Shown piece after piece: positions 9,525 through 18,288 of a stretch of DNA of 64,000 nt; position 1 is the stretch's first letter; every line of letters starts with the position of its first letter. The DNA lies in contig NZ_BHZC01000001.1 in NCBI RefSeq assembly GCF_003865135.1, positions 6,758,001-6,822,000 on the forward strand. The letters are read 5' to 3'. Source of the DNA: Streptomyces chrestomyceticus JCM 4735. Its GTDB lineage: Bacteria > Actinomycetota > Actinomycetes > Streptomycetales > Streptomycetaceae. The position numbers and the translations under genes were made by a program. The notes below the pieces were generated by a model. The model did no database searches, was not told the DNA's origin, and saw nothing but the letters and a program-made list of their open reading frames with translations.

Positions 9525-10025
9525 CTACACGCGCAGGACCGAGAGCCGGGCGAGGTGTTTGTGGCGGGGGAGCGGTGGCGGCAGGGGCCGCAGACCGCGC
9601 AGCAGCCGGGCCCGTACGGCGGCCAGGAGGTCGGCGGCCTGCCGGCCCAGCAGCCGTCCCGTACGGACGAGGACGAGTACGCAGAGGGAGAGCACGGCCA
9701 GGCAGGCCGCGCCGGGGTTCATGGCGTGGTGGTCGTCGGCGACGGAGGAGGAATACCGCGCTTGCTGCGGCGCCTGAAGCGCGTGGTGCGTTGGCAGTGC
9801 GTGGTGCACCTGCGGTACATGGTGTGTATGTGGTCCGTGGTGTGACTGCGGTGCGTGGTAAGTCTGATGTGTTTGGTGTGCCGCGGGCATCGGCCCCGAG
9901 CCGTGCCCGCCCACCGGGTGCCCCAGCGTATGCATGCCCACGATGCCGACGATCAGCGCGGCGAACAGCAGCAGACGGCCGCACCACGCGGCTGCCCTGC
10001 TCCGGCCTCGCACTTCGTACGGCAT
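9525..10025 (-). CDS. His-rich membrane protein (DUF6153-like)
   Basis: 166 residues from the ATG at 10025, which directly precedes the basic head and first helix; the open frame allows an 11-residue longer version. One membrane helix (LLLFAALIVGIVGMHTLGH), then about 50 residues packed with His (HQTHQTYH, HHGPHTHH, VHHALPTHH), then a second helix (ACLAVLSLCVLVLV) and a basic tail. The His-rich loop would face outside and looks like a metal-binding segment. It precedes the multicopper oxidase on the same strand with a gap of 97 bases, pointing to shared copper handling. The DUF number is from memory. Confidence 0.8.
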   Translation of the reverse strand: MPYEVRGRSRAAAWCGRLLLFAALIVGIVGMHTLGHPVGGHGSGPMPAAHQTHQTYHAPQSHHGPHTHHVPQVHHALPTHHALQAPQQARYSSSVADDHHAMNPGAACLAVLSLCVLVLVRTGRLLGRQAADLLAAVRARLLRGLRPLPPPLPRHKHLARLSVLRV

Positions 10026-10162
10026 GTCGACGGTCCTCCCGGTACCACTGTCCAGCACCCTACCCCTGTGGGGTATGCCGCTCCCGAGTGCCCCGGTTCG
10101 CGCCGAATTTGCCTATCCTTGACCTTCCGAAGCGCCCCTGGCGTCCCAGCCCGACCTCCAGG

Positions 10163-10867
10163 ATGTCCGTGCAGCCGAGCAAGAGCCGCCGTGCCGCCCC
10201 CGTACTCCTCCTGCTCGGGGCGGTGGCGTACACCGCCTGGGTCCTGGAGGTGGTCCTGTCCACCGGCCTCGACCCGGTCCGGACGTACGTCAGTGAACTG
10301 GCCGCCGCCGACCAGCCGCTCGGCGGCCTGTTCCGCGCGACGGACCTGCTCGCCGGACTGCTCGTACTGGCGGGCGCGATCGCCGCGCTGCTCACCCTCC
10401 GCCGCCGCCCGTGGGCGACGGCCGGCTGGGCGGCCCTCGCCCTCTTCGGTGCCGCCACCGCCGTCGACTCCCGGCTGCCGCTGAGCTGCGCCCCGACCAG
10501 CGACCCGGAATGCGCGGCCCGCGAGACCGCGGGACTGGTGCCCGCCACCCACACCGCGCACGCGATCAGCAGCTCGCTGGCCATGACGGGGGCGCTGGCC
10601 GCGCTGGTCCTGCTGACCGTGGCCGCCCGCCGGTACGGCTGGTGGCCGCCGCTCGGCCGCGTCGCGCCGTGGCTGGCCCTGGCCGAACTGGCCGCCACCG
10701 TTTGGACCCTCTCCTCCATCGCGGCCTTCACCGAGGGCCACGGCAACTGGGCGCTGGGCGTCGGCCAGCGCCTCCAGGTCCTGCTCGTCGCCCTGTACGT
10801 CGGGCTGCTCGCGTGGTGTGTCGGGCGAGCGGGCACCACTACGGGGAGGGAAGGGGAACCGGTATGA
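10163..10867 (+). CDS. DUF998-family integral membrane protein
   Basis: 234 residues with about six hydrophobic helices. Typical DUF998 features are VLEVVLSTGLDPVRTYVSELAA after helix 1 and a mid-protein segment DSRLPLSCAPTSDPEC followed by HTAHAISSSLAM. The start ATG at 10163 follows CTCCAGG, a weak ribosome site. The stop overlaps the ATG of the alpha/beta hydrolase (ATGA), so the two are co-translated. No biochemical role is established for the family; a membrane-associated function together with the hydrolase is only a guess. Confidence 0.85.
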   Translation: MSVQPSKSRRAAPVLLLLGAVAYTAWVLEVVLSTGLDPVRTYVSELAAADQPLGGLFRATDLLAGLLVLAGAIAALLTLRRRPWATAGWAALALFGAATAVDSRLPLSCAPTSDPECAARETAGLVPATHTAHAISSSLAMTGALAALVLLTVAARRYGWWPPLGRVAPWLALAELAATVWTLSSIAAFTEGHGNWALGVGQRLQVLLVALYVGLLAWCVGRAGTTTGREGEPV

Positions 10868-11856
10868 GCGGGGACGGCGAGCGGCGGAGGCGGAAGAACA
10901 CGAGAGACGGCACGAGCGACATATTTCCGAACGGGCCAGGGTCAGGGCGGGGGCCAGGAGCCGGCCCCGGCCCCGGCCGCCCCAACCCCGCCCCCGGCCG
11001 CATGCTGCGCGTCGACGGCGTGGTGCTGCACGTGCTGCGCGAGGGCAGCGGCCCGGTGTGCGTGCTCAGCGGCGGGCTGGGCATGAGCTGGTTCGACTGG
11101 GACGCGGTCGCGGCCCGCCTCGCCCCGCACCGTACGGTCGTCCGCTTCGACCGGCCCGGCCTGGGGCTGAGCGCGCCCGCCCAGGAGCCGCCCACCGCGG
11201 CGGGCGAGGCCGCCCGGATCGCGCACGTCCTGGACGCGCTCGGGCTGCCCGGCCCGTGCACCGTCGTCGGCCACAGCCTGGCCGCCTTCCACGCCGAGGC
11301 GTTCGCCCGGCTGTATCCGGACCGCACCGCGGGCATCGTGCTGGCCGACGGCAGCGTGGAGGAGGACCCGAGGCCGCTGCTGCCGCGTCCCGTCCGTACG
11401 GCCTGGGCGGGCGGCCTGGCCTCCGTGCTCGCGGCGGCCGGGGTGCCGCGCGCCCTCGGCCCGGCCGCGCGCCGGATGACCACCCGCGCCCTGACCGTGC
11501 GCGACCACCCGCGTGATCCGTACGAGGCCGGGGCCTACCGCACCAGCCGGGTGCTGCGCGCCTGCGCCCTGGAGAACGCGACGTACGGCTACCAGGCCGC
11601 CGAGGTCGCCGCGCTGCGCCCGGACCGTCCGCTGCGCGGCGTGCCGGTGACGGTCCTGGCGGCGTACGACGGCAGCGAGACGCCGCGCGAACTGCGCTGG
11701 CTGGAGCGGCAGCGGGCGCTGGCCACCCAGCTCGGCGGCGCCTTCGCCATCGCCGCCCCGGCCGGGCACCTGGTGATGGCCGACGCGCCGGACGCGGTGG
11801 CCACGGCCGTCCTGTCGCTCACCCCTGATCTGGAGGATCCGCGGCGGGGGCGCTGA
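10864..11856 (+). CDS. Alpha/beta hydrolase
   Basis: 330 residues. The first 45 are disordered and Gly/Pro-rich. The fold then starts with MLRVDGVVLHVLREGSGP and an oxyanion region LSGGLGMSWFDW. The nucleophile elbow is VVGHSLAAFH (Ser in GHSLA), an acid candidate lies in LAAYDGSE and the catalytic His in PAGHLVMADAPDAV. Esterase or related cytoplasmic hydrolase, substrate unknown. It is coupled to the DUF998 gene by an ATGA overlap. No signal peptide is seen. Confidence 0.88.
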   Translation: MSGDGERRRRKNTRDGTSDIFPNGPGSGRGPGAGPGPGRPNPAPGRMLRVDGVVLHVLREGSGPVCVLSGGLGMSWFDWDAVAARLAPHRTVVRFDRPGLGLSAPAQEPPTAAGEAARIAHVLDALGLPGPCTVVGHSLAAFHAEAFARLYPDRTAGIVLADGSVEEDPRPLLPRPVRTAWAGGLASVLAAAGVPRALGPAARRMTTRALTVRDHPRDPYEAGAYRTSRVLRACALENATYGYQAAEVAALRPDRPLRGVPVTVLAAYDGSETPRELRWLERQRALATQLGGAFAIAAPAGHLVMADAPDAVATAVLSLTPDLEDPRRGR

Positions 11857-11938
11857 ATTCGCAGCCCCCCGGCAGGGCAGCGGCCCGCTCACTCCATGTA
11901 GCCGCCCTGCCGGACCGGGCCGGTGGAATCGCAGGCGC

Positions 11939-12556
11939 TCACGGCTTCGCCGTCCGCCGCGCCCGCAGCTCGAAGAACTGCGGGACGGACGCGGCGCCGA
12001 CGAGCGCGTCCCACAGCCGGTCGGCCTCCGCGCCGGTGGGCGTGGGCGCCACCACGGGCCCGAAGAAGCCGCGTTCGCCGCGGGGCGTGGTGACGACCGT
12101 GACGGGCGAGCCCGCGTCCTCGCCGGAGAACTCCTGCGCCTGCTCGCGGGCCAGGGCCACCGGCCGGTCCAGCGCGGTGTCGTGCAGCACGTCGGCATAG
12201 GTCGCGGCGCCCGCCTCCGCCAGGCACCGTTCGGCCAGCTCCGGCGACGGGTCCGCGCCGCCGTCGAACACCGCGGCGCCGTACGCGGCGTACACCGTGC
12301 CGGTCAGGGTGTCCCGGCCGTCGGCGTGCGCGGCCTCGGCCAGCCGCAGCAGGCAGCGGCTCCCGGCGGCGGCCGGGCGGTACTCGTCGGGCAGCTCGTC
12401 CAGAGGCGCGCCGTCGGTCAGGTCGAAGGCGCGGTAGGACAGCGGGATGCCCCGGCGCCCGGTGGCGGCCACCAGCCAGCGCGCGGTGCGCCAGGTCCAG
12501 GGGCACGCGGAGTCGAAGTAGAACGTCACGGCCGTGACGTCGAAGTGCTTGCTCAC
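11939..12556 (-). CDS. DsbA-fold (mycothiol-dependent nitroreductase-like) protein
   Basis: 205 residues from a GTG at 12556, preferred because GAGGAG lies just before it; the longer ATG version has a non-conserved leader. The N-terminal motif is FYFDSACPWTWRTARWL, matching the Rv2466c/FrnE branch of the thioredoxin superfamily, in which CPWC reacts with mycothiol. Here the second Cys is Thr, so a dithiol mechanism is impossible and a monothiol, mycothiol-linked reaction is more likely. Cytoplasmic. Single gene, converging on the alpha/beta hydrolase with an 82-base gap. Confidence 0.85.
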   Translation of the reverse strand: MSKHFDVTAVTFYFDSACPWTWRTARWLVAATGRRGIPLSYRAFDLTDGAPLDELPDEYRPAAAGSRCLLRLAEAAHADGRDTLTGTVYAAYGAAVFDGGADPSPELAERCLAEAGAATYADVLHDTALDRPVALAREQAQEFSGEDAGSPVTVVTTPRGERGFFGPVVAPTPTGAEADRLWDALVGAASVPQFFELRARRTAKP

Positions 12557-12851
12557 GGGTTCTCCTCGGCCGTCGGCGGGCACTCGGGAGGCGCGGACCA
12601 GGAGCGGTCCGGCGCGGCGGTACGGTCCCGGGCGCCCCTGGAACAAAGCGGGACGAACCGGCCCGCCCTCTCCGGGAGTACCGCCCGCGGCTCCCGGGCA
12701 AACGTGCCGGTGTCGCCCCGGGTCCGGCGGTTCTGATCTCGGCCGAGGGTGCGTAATGTGACGGTAACCCCCTCACGTGATACTGGTGTGCCACACCTCG
12801 TTGCCCGATGGGGTGGGGACAGGCCGATTGACCTGCAAGGATTGGTGAGCC

Positions 12852-14213
12852 ATGGACAAGCAGCAGGAGTTTGTGCTCCGTACGCTGGAGGAGCGCGACA
12901 TCCGCTTCGTACGACTGTGGTTCACCGATGTGCTGGGGTTCCTGAAGTCCGTCGCGGTGGCGCCCGCCGAACTTGAGCAGGCGTTCGACGAGGGCATCGG
13001 CTTCGACGGCTCCGCGATCGAGGGCTTCGCGCGGGTGTACGAGTCCGACATGATCGCCAAGCCGGACCCGGGCACCTTCCAGATCCTGCCGTGGCGCGCC
13101 GAGGCCCCCGGCACCGCCCGGATGTTCTGCGACATCCTGATGCCGGACGGCTCCCCGTCCTACGCAGACCCGCGCTACGTCCTCAAGCGCATCCTGGCCA
13201 AGACCTCCGACCTCGGCTTCACCTTCTACACCCACCCCGAGATCGAGTTCTTCCTGCTCAAGGACAAGCCGGTGGACGGCACCCGGCCGAGCCCCGCGGA
13301 CTCCTCCGGCTACTTCGACCACACCCCGCAGAACGTCGGCATGGACTTCCGCCGCCAGGCGATCACCATGCTCGAATCGATGGGCATCTCGGTGGAGTTC
13401 AGTCACCACGAGGGCGCCCCGGGCCAGCAGGAGATCGACCTGCGGTACGCCGACGCGCTGTCCACCGCCGACAACATCATGACGTTCCGGCTGGTGATGA
13501 AGCAGGTCGCGCTGGAGCAGGGCGTGCAGGCGACGTTCATGCCCAAGCCGTTCTCGGAGTACCCGGGTTCGGGCATGCACTCCCATCTCTCGCTGTTCGA
13601 GGGCGACCGCAACGCCTTCCACGAGTCGGGCGCCGAGTACCAGCTCTCCAAGGTCGGCCGCTCCTTCATCGCCGGCCTGCTGCGGCACGCGGGCGAGATC
13701 TCCGCCGTCACCAACCAGTGGGTCAACTCCTACAAGCGCATCTGGGGCGGCGCCAACCGCACCGCGGGCGCCGGCGGCGAGGCCCCCTCGTACATCTGCT
13801 GGGGCCACAACAACCGCTCCGCGCTCATCCGCGTCCCCATGTACAAGCCGGGCAAGATGGGCTCCACCCGGGTCGAGGTCCGCTCCATCGACTCCGGCGC
13901 CAACCCGTACCTCACCTACGCGGTGCTGCTGGCCGCCGGCCTCAAGGGCATCGAGGAGGGCTACGAACTCCCGGCCGGCGCCGACGACGACGTGTGGGCG
14001 CTGTCCGACTCCGAGCGCCGCGCCATGGGCATCGAGCCGCTGCCGCAGAACCTCGGCGAGGCCATCGACCTGATGGAGCGCAGCGAACTGGTCGCGGAGA
14101 CCCTCGGCGAGCACGTCTTCGACTTCTTCCTGCGCAACAAGAAGCAGGAATGGGAGGAATACCGCTCCGAGGTCACCGCCTTCGAACTGCGCAAGATGCT
14201 GCCGGTCCTGTGA
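12852..14213 (+). CDS. glnA2: Glutamine synthetase-like enzyme GlnA2 (probable gamma-glutamylpolyamine synthetase)
   Basis: 453 residues of the GS type I fold: FTDVLGFLKSV, EGIGFDGSAIEGFARVYESDM, the metal/glutamate region THPEIEFFLL and SHHEGAPGQQEIDLRYADAL, MPKPFSEYPGSGMHSHLSLF and NRSALIRVPMY. It closely resembles M. tuberculosis GlnA2 (recalled), also adjacent to glnE. In S. coelicolor the GlnA2 orthologue has been described as a gamma-glutamylpolyamine synthetase rather than a true glutamine synthetase. Consistent with another role, the adenylylation Tyr of GlnA1 is replaced by Trp382 (DDDVWALS). The gene overlaps glnE (GTGA). No GlnR-type box was found upstream. Confidence 0.93.
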   Translation: MDKQQEFVLRTLEERDIRFVRLWFTDVLGFLKSVAVAPAELEQAFDEGIGFDGSAIEGFARVYESDMIAKPDPGTFQILPWRAEAPGTARMFCDILMPDGSPSYADPRYVLKRILAKTSDLGFTFYTHPEIEFFLLKDKPVDGTRPSPADSSGYFDHTPQNVGMDFRRQAITMLESMGISVEFSHHEGAPGQQEIDLRYADALSTADNIMTFRLVMKQVALEQGVQATFMPKPFSEYPGSGMHSHLSLFEGDRNAFHESGAEYQLSKVGRSFIAGLLRHAGEISAVTNQWVNSYKRIWGGANRTAGAGGEAPSYICWGHNNRSALIRVPMYKPGKMGSTRVEVRSIDSGANPYLTYAVLLAAGLKGIEEGYELPAGADDDVWALSDSERRAMGIEPLPQNLGEAIDLMERSELVAETLGEHVFDFFLRNKKQEWEEYRSEVTAFELRKMLPVL

Positions 14214-17200
14214 CCGCGCACCCCGGTCCGCAGGGTCAGGGGCGGCGCAGCAGCGCCTTCTCCCGGCTGCTGCGGTACGGCTTCACCGACCCGTCGGCGG
14301 CCGGGCGGCTCCTGGAAGCGCCCGAACTCGCCGCCGTACGGGACGACTCGGTGCTCCTGGAGGCGCTGGGCGGCACCGCCGACCCCGACCTGGCGCTGAC
14401 CGCGCTGGTGCGGCTGGCGGAGGCGCAGGACGAGGACGAGCGGCAGAAGCTGCTGTCCACGCTGATCACCGCGAAGCCGCTGCGCGACCGGCTGCTGGGG
14501 GTGCTCGGCGCCTCCGAGGCGCTCGGCGACCACCTCGTACGGCATCCGCGCGACTGGCAGTCGCTGGTCACGTACGAGGCGGCCGATCTGCACCCGACCA
14601 CGCCGGAGTTCGAGGCGGCGCTGGCCGAGGGCATCTGGGGCGAACGGGGCCGGGACCGGCCGCGTCCGGACGCGCTGCGCGCCGCGTACCGCCGGTGCCT
14701 GCTGGGCATCGCGGCGCGCGACGTGTGCGGGACGACCGACCTCGCCGAGACCGCCGCGGAGCTGGCCGACCTGGCGACCGCGACGGTACGCGCCGCGCTG
14801 GAGATCGCCGGTGAGGAGCAGCCCACCGACGCCGCCGCCTGCCGGCTCGCCGTCATCGCCATGGGCAAGTGCGGCGGCCGGGAGCTGAACTACGTCTCGG
14901 ACGTGGACGTCATCTTCGTCGCCGAGGCCCGCGACGGCATCGAGGAGGCCAAGGCGCTCCAGGCCGCGACGCGGCTGGCGGGCCGGATGATGCGGGTGTG
15001 CTCCGACGTCACCGCCGAGGGCACGATCTGGCCGGTGGACGCCAACCTGCGCCCCGAGGGCCGCAACGGCCCGCTCGTGCGCACCCTCAACAGCCACCTC
15101 GCCTACTACGAACGCTGGGCCAAGACCTGGGAGTTCCAGGCCCTGCTCAAGGCCCGGCCGATGGCGGGCGACGAGGAGCTGGGCAAGGAGTACGTGGCCG
15201 CGGTCACCCCGCTGGTCTGGCAGGTCTCCGAGCGCGAGAACTTCGTGACCGACGTACGGCAGATGCGCCGCCGCGTCGTGGAGAACATCCCCGCCGCCCA
15301 GGTCGACCGCGAACTGAAGCTGGGCCCCGGCGGACTGCGCGACGTGGAGTTCGCCGTCCAGCTCCTGCAGCTCGTGCACGGCCGCAGCGACGGGACGCTG
15401 CACAGCCCGAGCACCCTGGAAGCCCTCTCGGCGCTGGCGTCCGGCGGCTACGTCGGCCGCGAGGACGCCAAGGCGCTGGACGCCGCGTACTGCTTCCTGC
15501 GCACGCTCGAACACCGTATCCAGCTCTACAAGCTGCGCCGCACCCACCTGATGCCCGAGGACGAGCCCGACCTGCGGCGCCTGGCCCGCTCCATGGGCAT
15601 GCGCACCGAGCCGGTCGAGACGCTCCGCAAGCAGTGGAAGTGGCACGCCCGCGAGGTGCGGCGGCTGCACGAGAAGCTGTTCTACCGGCCGCTGCTGGAC
15701 GCCGTCGCGCACCTGGAACCCGGCGGCACCCGGCTCTCCGCCAAGGCCGCCGGCCAGCGCCTCGAAGCGCTCGGCTACGCCGACCCGGTCGCCGCGCTGC
15801 GCCACCTCGAAGCGCTGGCCTCCGGCGTCACCCGCAAGGCCGCCATCCAGCGCACCCTGCTGCCGGTCCTGCTGGCCTGGTTCGCGGACTCCGCCGACCC
15901 GGACGCCGGACTGCTCAACTTCCGCAAGGTCTCCGACGCGCTCGGCAAGACCCCCTGGTACCTGCGGCTGCTGCGCGACGAGGGCGCCGCCGCCGAGAAC
16001 CTGGCCCGCGTCCTGTCGGCCGGCCGCTTCGCCCCCGACCTGCTGCTGCGCGCCCCCGAGGCGGTCGCGCTGCTCGGCGCCAAGGACGGCCTGCTGCCGC
16101 GCGGCCGGGCCGCGCTGGAGCAGGAGGTGCTGGCCGCGGTCGGCCGTGCGGAGGGTGCCGAGCAGGCCGCCGCCGCGGCCCGCGGGGTACGGCGGCGGGA
16201 ACTGTTCCGTACGGCCGCCGCCGACCTGATCGGCGCGTACGGCACCGAAGGGCATCCGGCCGAGGCGGACCGCGGCCACGCCGCCGACGTGATCGGCACC
16301 GCCGTCTCCGACCTGACCGCCGCCACCATCGCGGGCGCGCTGCGCGCCGCCGTGCGCGACCGGTGGGGCGACACCCTGCCCACCCGCTTCACCGTCATCG
16401 GGATGGGCCGCTTCGGCGGCCGGGAGCTGGGGTACGGCTCCGACGCCGACGTGCTGTTCGTGCACGAGCCGCGCGAGGGCGCCGACGAGCAGGAGGCCGC
16501 CAAGGCCGCGCACGCCGTCGCCAACGAGATGCGCCGCCTCCTCCAGTTGCCGTCCTCCGACCCGCCGCTGCCGATCGACGCCGACCTGCGGCCGGAGGGC
16601 AAGACCGGACCGCTGGTCCGGACGCTCTCCTCCTACGCCGCCTACTACCGGCGCTGGTCGCTGGTCTGGGAGGCACAGGCCCTGCTGCGCGCCGAGCCGG
16701 TCGCGGGCGACGCCGAGCTGGGGGAACGGTTCATCGAGCTGATCGGCCCGCTGCGCTATCCGATGGAGGGCCTGGGCGAGGACGCCGTACGGGAGATCCG
16801 CCGCCTCAAGGCCCGGATGGAGACCGAGCGGATGCCGCGCGGCGCCGACCCGACCACCCACACCAAGCTGGGGCGCGGCGGCCTCAGCGACGTCGAGTGG
16901 ACCGTACAGCTCATCCAGATGCAGCACGCCTGGAACGAGCCCGGCCTGCGCACCACCCGTACCCGCACGGCACTGGCCGCGGCCCGCGACGCCGGGCTGC
17001 TGGCCACGGAGGACGCGCAGATCCTCGACGAGGCGTGGGTGCTGGCGTCGCGGGTGCGCAACGCCACGATGCTGGTACGGGGCCGCCCCGGCGACACGTT
17101 CCCGTCGGACGCGCGGGAGCTGGCGGCGGTGGGCCGCTACCTCGGGTACGAGGAGGGGCACGTCGGGGAGATGCTGGACGACTACCGGCGGACGACCCGC

Positions 17201-17248
17201 AGGGCCCGTGCGGTGGTGGAGGAGATCTTCTACGGGGCGGCGGGCTGA
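14210..17248 (+). CDS. glnE: Bifunctional glutamine synthetase adenylyltransferase / adenylyl-removing enzyme
   Basis: 1012 residues from a GTG at 14210 that overlaps the glnA2 stop; the upstream open frame is only the glnA2 shadow. GlnE has two nucleotidyltransferase domains. The N-terminal deadenylylase domain has GKCGGRELNYVSDVDVIFV near residue 220; the C-terminal adenylyltransferase domain has GMGRFGGRELGYGSDADVLFV near 730. Both keep the GG...SD.D metal-binding pattern, and each is followed by its LRPEG...GPLVRTL stretch (DANLRPEGRNGPLVRTL, DADLRPEGKTGPLVRTL). Its known target is the Tyr of GlnA1, encoded here at about 62 kb. Cytoplasmic. Confidence 0.96.
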   Translation: MTAHPGPQGQGRRSSAFSRLLRYGFTDPSAAGRLLEAPELAAVRDDSVLLEALGGTADPDLALTALVRLAEAQDEDERQKLLSTLITAKPLRDRLLGVLGASEALGDHLVRHPRDWQSLVTYEAADLHPTTPEFEAALAEGIWGERGRDRPRPDALRAAYRRCLLGIAARDVCGTTDLAETAAELADLATATVRAALEIAGEEQPTDAAACRLAVIAMGKCGGRELNYVSDVDVIFVAEARDGIEEAKALQAATRLAGRMMRVCSDVTAEGTIWPVDANLRPEGRNGPLVRTLNSHLAYYERWAKTWEFQALLKARPMAGDEELGKEYVAAVTPLVWQVSERENFVTDVRQMRRRVVENIPAAQVDRELKLGPGGLRDVEFAVQLLQLVHGRSDGTLHSPSTLEALSALASGGYVGREDAKALDAAYCFLRTLEHRIQLYKLRRTHLMPEDEPDLRRLARSMGMRTEPVETLRKQWKWHAREVRRLHEKLFYRPLLDAVAHLEPGGTRLSAKAAGQRLEALGYADPVAALRHLEALASGVTRKAAIQRTLLPVLLAWFADSADPDAGLLNFRKVSDALGKTPWYLRLLRDEGAAAENLARVLSAGRFAPDLLLRAPEAVALLGAKDGLLPRGRAALEQEVLAAVGRAEGAEQAAAAARGVRRRELFRTAAADLIGAYGTEGHPAEADRGHAADVIGTAVSDLTAATIAGALRAAVRDRWGDTLPTRFTVIGMGRFGGRELGYGSDADVLFVHEPREGADEQEAAKAAHAVANEMRRLLQLPSSDPPLPIDADLRPEGKTGPLVRTLSSYAAYYRRWSLVWEAQALLRAEPVAGDAELGERFIELIGPLRYPMEGLGEDAVREIRRLKARMETERMPRGADPTTHTKLGRGGLSDVEWTVQLIQMQHAWNEPGLRTTRTRTALAAARDAGLLATEDAQILDEAWVLASRVRNATMLVRGRPGDTFPSDARELAAVGRYLGYEEGHVGEMLDDYRRTTRRARAVVEEIFYGAAG

Positions 17249-17257
17249 GAGGACGGG

Positions 17258-17273
17258 CCCGGCCCGGGCCGGG
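17258..17273. terminator. Palindrome after glnE, probable terminator
   Basis: CCCGGCCCGGGCCGGG is fully self-complementary and sits between the converging glnE and PAP2 genes, inside a longer run of G and C. The lack of a loop makes hairpin strength uncertain. Confidence 0.45.
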
Positions 17274-17282
17274 CGCCCGGTC

Positions 17283-18122
17283 TCAGACCGCGGCCACCCG
17301 CCGCGGCAGCCGGTGCGGCAGCGCCGCGTACCAGGCGAAGGCCAGGCCGATGCCGAAGGCGAGGCACAGTATGCCGCCCACCGCGTCGAGCCAGAAGTGG
17401 TTGGCGGTGGAGACGATGACCACCAGGGTCGTCGTCGGGTAGAGCAGGCCCAGCACCTTGGCCCACACCGGCTTGGCGATCAGCGCGATCATCACCCCGC
17501 ACCACAGCGACCAGCCGATGTGCATGGAGGGCATCGCCGCGTACTGGTTGGACATCGACGCCAGGTTGCCGGACGCCATCGAGCCCCAGGTGTGGTGGAC
17601 GATGACGGTGTCGATGAAGCCGCCGCCGTTCATCAGGCGGGGCGGGGCCAGCGGGTAGAAGTAGTAGCCGACGAGGGCCACGCCCGTGGTGGCGAAGAGC
17701 GCGAGGCGGGCGGCCGCGTACCGGCCGGGGTGCCAGCGGTAGAGCCAGACCAGGACACCGATGGTCAGGATGAAGTGCAGCGTGGCGTAGTAATAGTTCA
17801 TCGAGACGATGAGCCAGGTCACGGAGTCCACGGCGTGGTTGACGGTCTTCTCCACCGCTATGCCGAGGGTCTGCTCGGCCTCCCAGATCCAGTCCGCGTT
17901 CTTCAGCGCCTGGGCCTTCTGCTCGGGCACGGCGTTGCGGATGAGGGAGTAGACCCAGTAGCTGACCGCGATCAGCAGGATCTCGAACCACAGCCGCGGG
18001 GTACGGGGAGCGCGCAGGCGGGCCAGCCGGCCACCGGAGGACGCACTCGGCGCGTCGTCCTCGGTGGGTGGCGGCGGCACGGCCGTACGGCCGTCAAGAG
18101 TCTTCACATGCGCTTCACCCAT
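17283..18122 (-). CDS. PAP2-superfamily membrane phosphatase / inositol phosphotransferase-like protein
   Basis: 279 residues with a hydrophilic head of about 40 residues and six predicted helices. PAP2 signature parts are visible: YYFYPLAPPRLM, AAMPSMHIGWSLW (motif 2, catalytic His) and STANHFWLDAVGG (motif 3, His and Asp). The motif 1 Lys-Arg box is not obvious, as in the DUF212/IPC-synthase-like branch. These enzymes hydrolyse or transfer lipid phosphates at the outer face of the membrane. The substrate is unknown. A GTG six codons in could also act as start. A 15-base inverted repeat lies two bases before the start codon. Confidence 0.85.
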   Translation of the reverse strand: MGEAHVKTLDGRTAVPPPPTEDDAPSASSGGRLARLRAPRTPRLWFEILLIAVSYWVYSLIRNAVPEQKAQALKNADWIWEAEQTLGIAVEKTVNHAVDSVTWLIVSMNYYYATLHFILTIGVLVWLYRWHPGRYAAARLALFATTGVALVGYYFYPLAPPRLMNGGGFIDTVIVHHTWGSMASGNLASMSNQYAAMPSMHIGWSLWCGVMIALIAKPVWAKVLGLLYPTTTLVVIVSTANHFWLDAVGGILCLAFGIGLAFAWYAALPHRLPRRVAAV

Positions 18123-18123
18123 A

Positions 18124-18138
18124 GGCAGACAGTCTGCC
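18124..18138. promoter_or_regulatory. Inverted repeat at the PAP2 translation start
   Basis: GGCAGAC and GTCTGCC flank a single A, immediately upstream of the start codon (18120-18122 on the minus strand). It covers the space where a ribosome site or transcription start would be. Could be an operator or an mRNA hairpin. Confidence 0.45.
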
Positions 18139-18288
18139 AGAAAGGGGTCGGCGGCCGATCACCCTCCGGTCGGGTCCCGAGGAGGCCCGCCTGGCACCTC
18201 GGAGGGAGGCGCGACCCCCACCCGGGTAGGGGACGGCTCTGCCTTTCGGCAGGGACGGACCAGGCCGTACCGGACACCGGCGGATCAC

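Noticed and set aside
14210..14213. Possible fusion of glnA2 and glnE
   Set aside because: The genes overlap by four bases in different frames with a normal stop; this is translational coupling, not a fusion.
13961..17161. Very long minus-strand open frame opposite glnE (over 1000 codons)
   Set aside because: It is the antisense shadow expected in high-GC DNA; the product is low-complexity and the plus strand encodes a clear GlnE.
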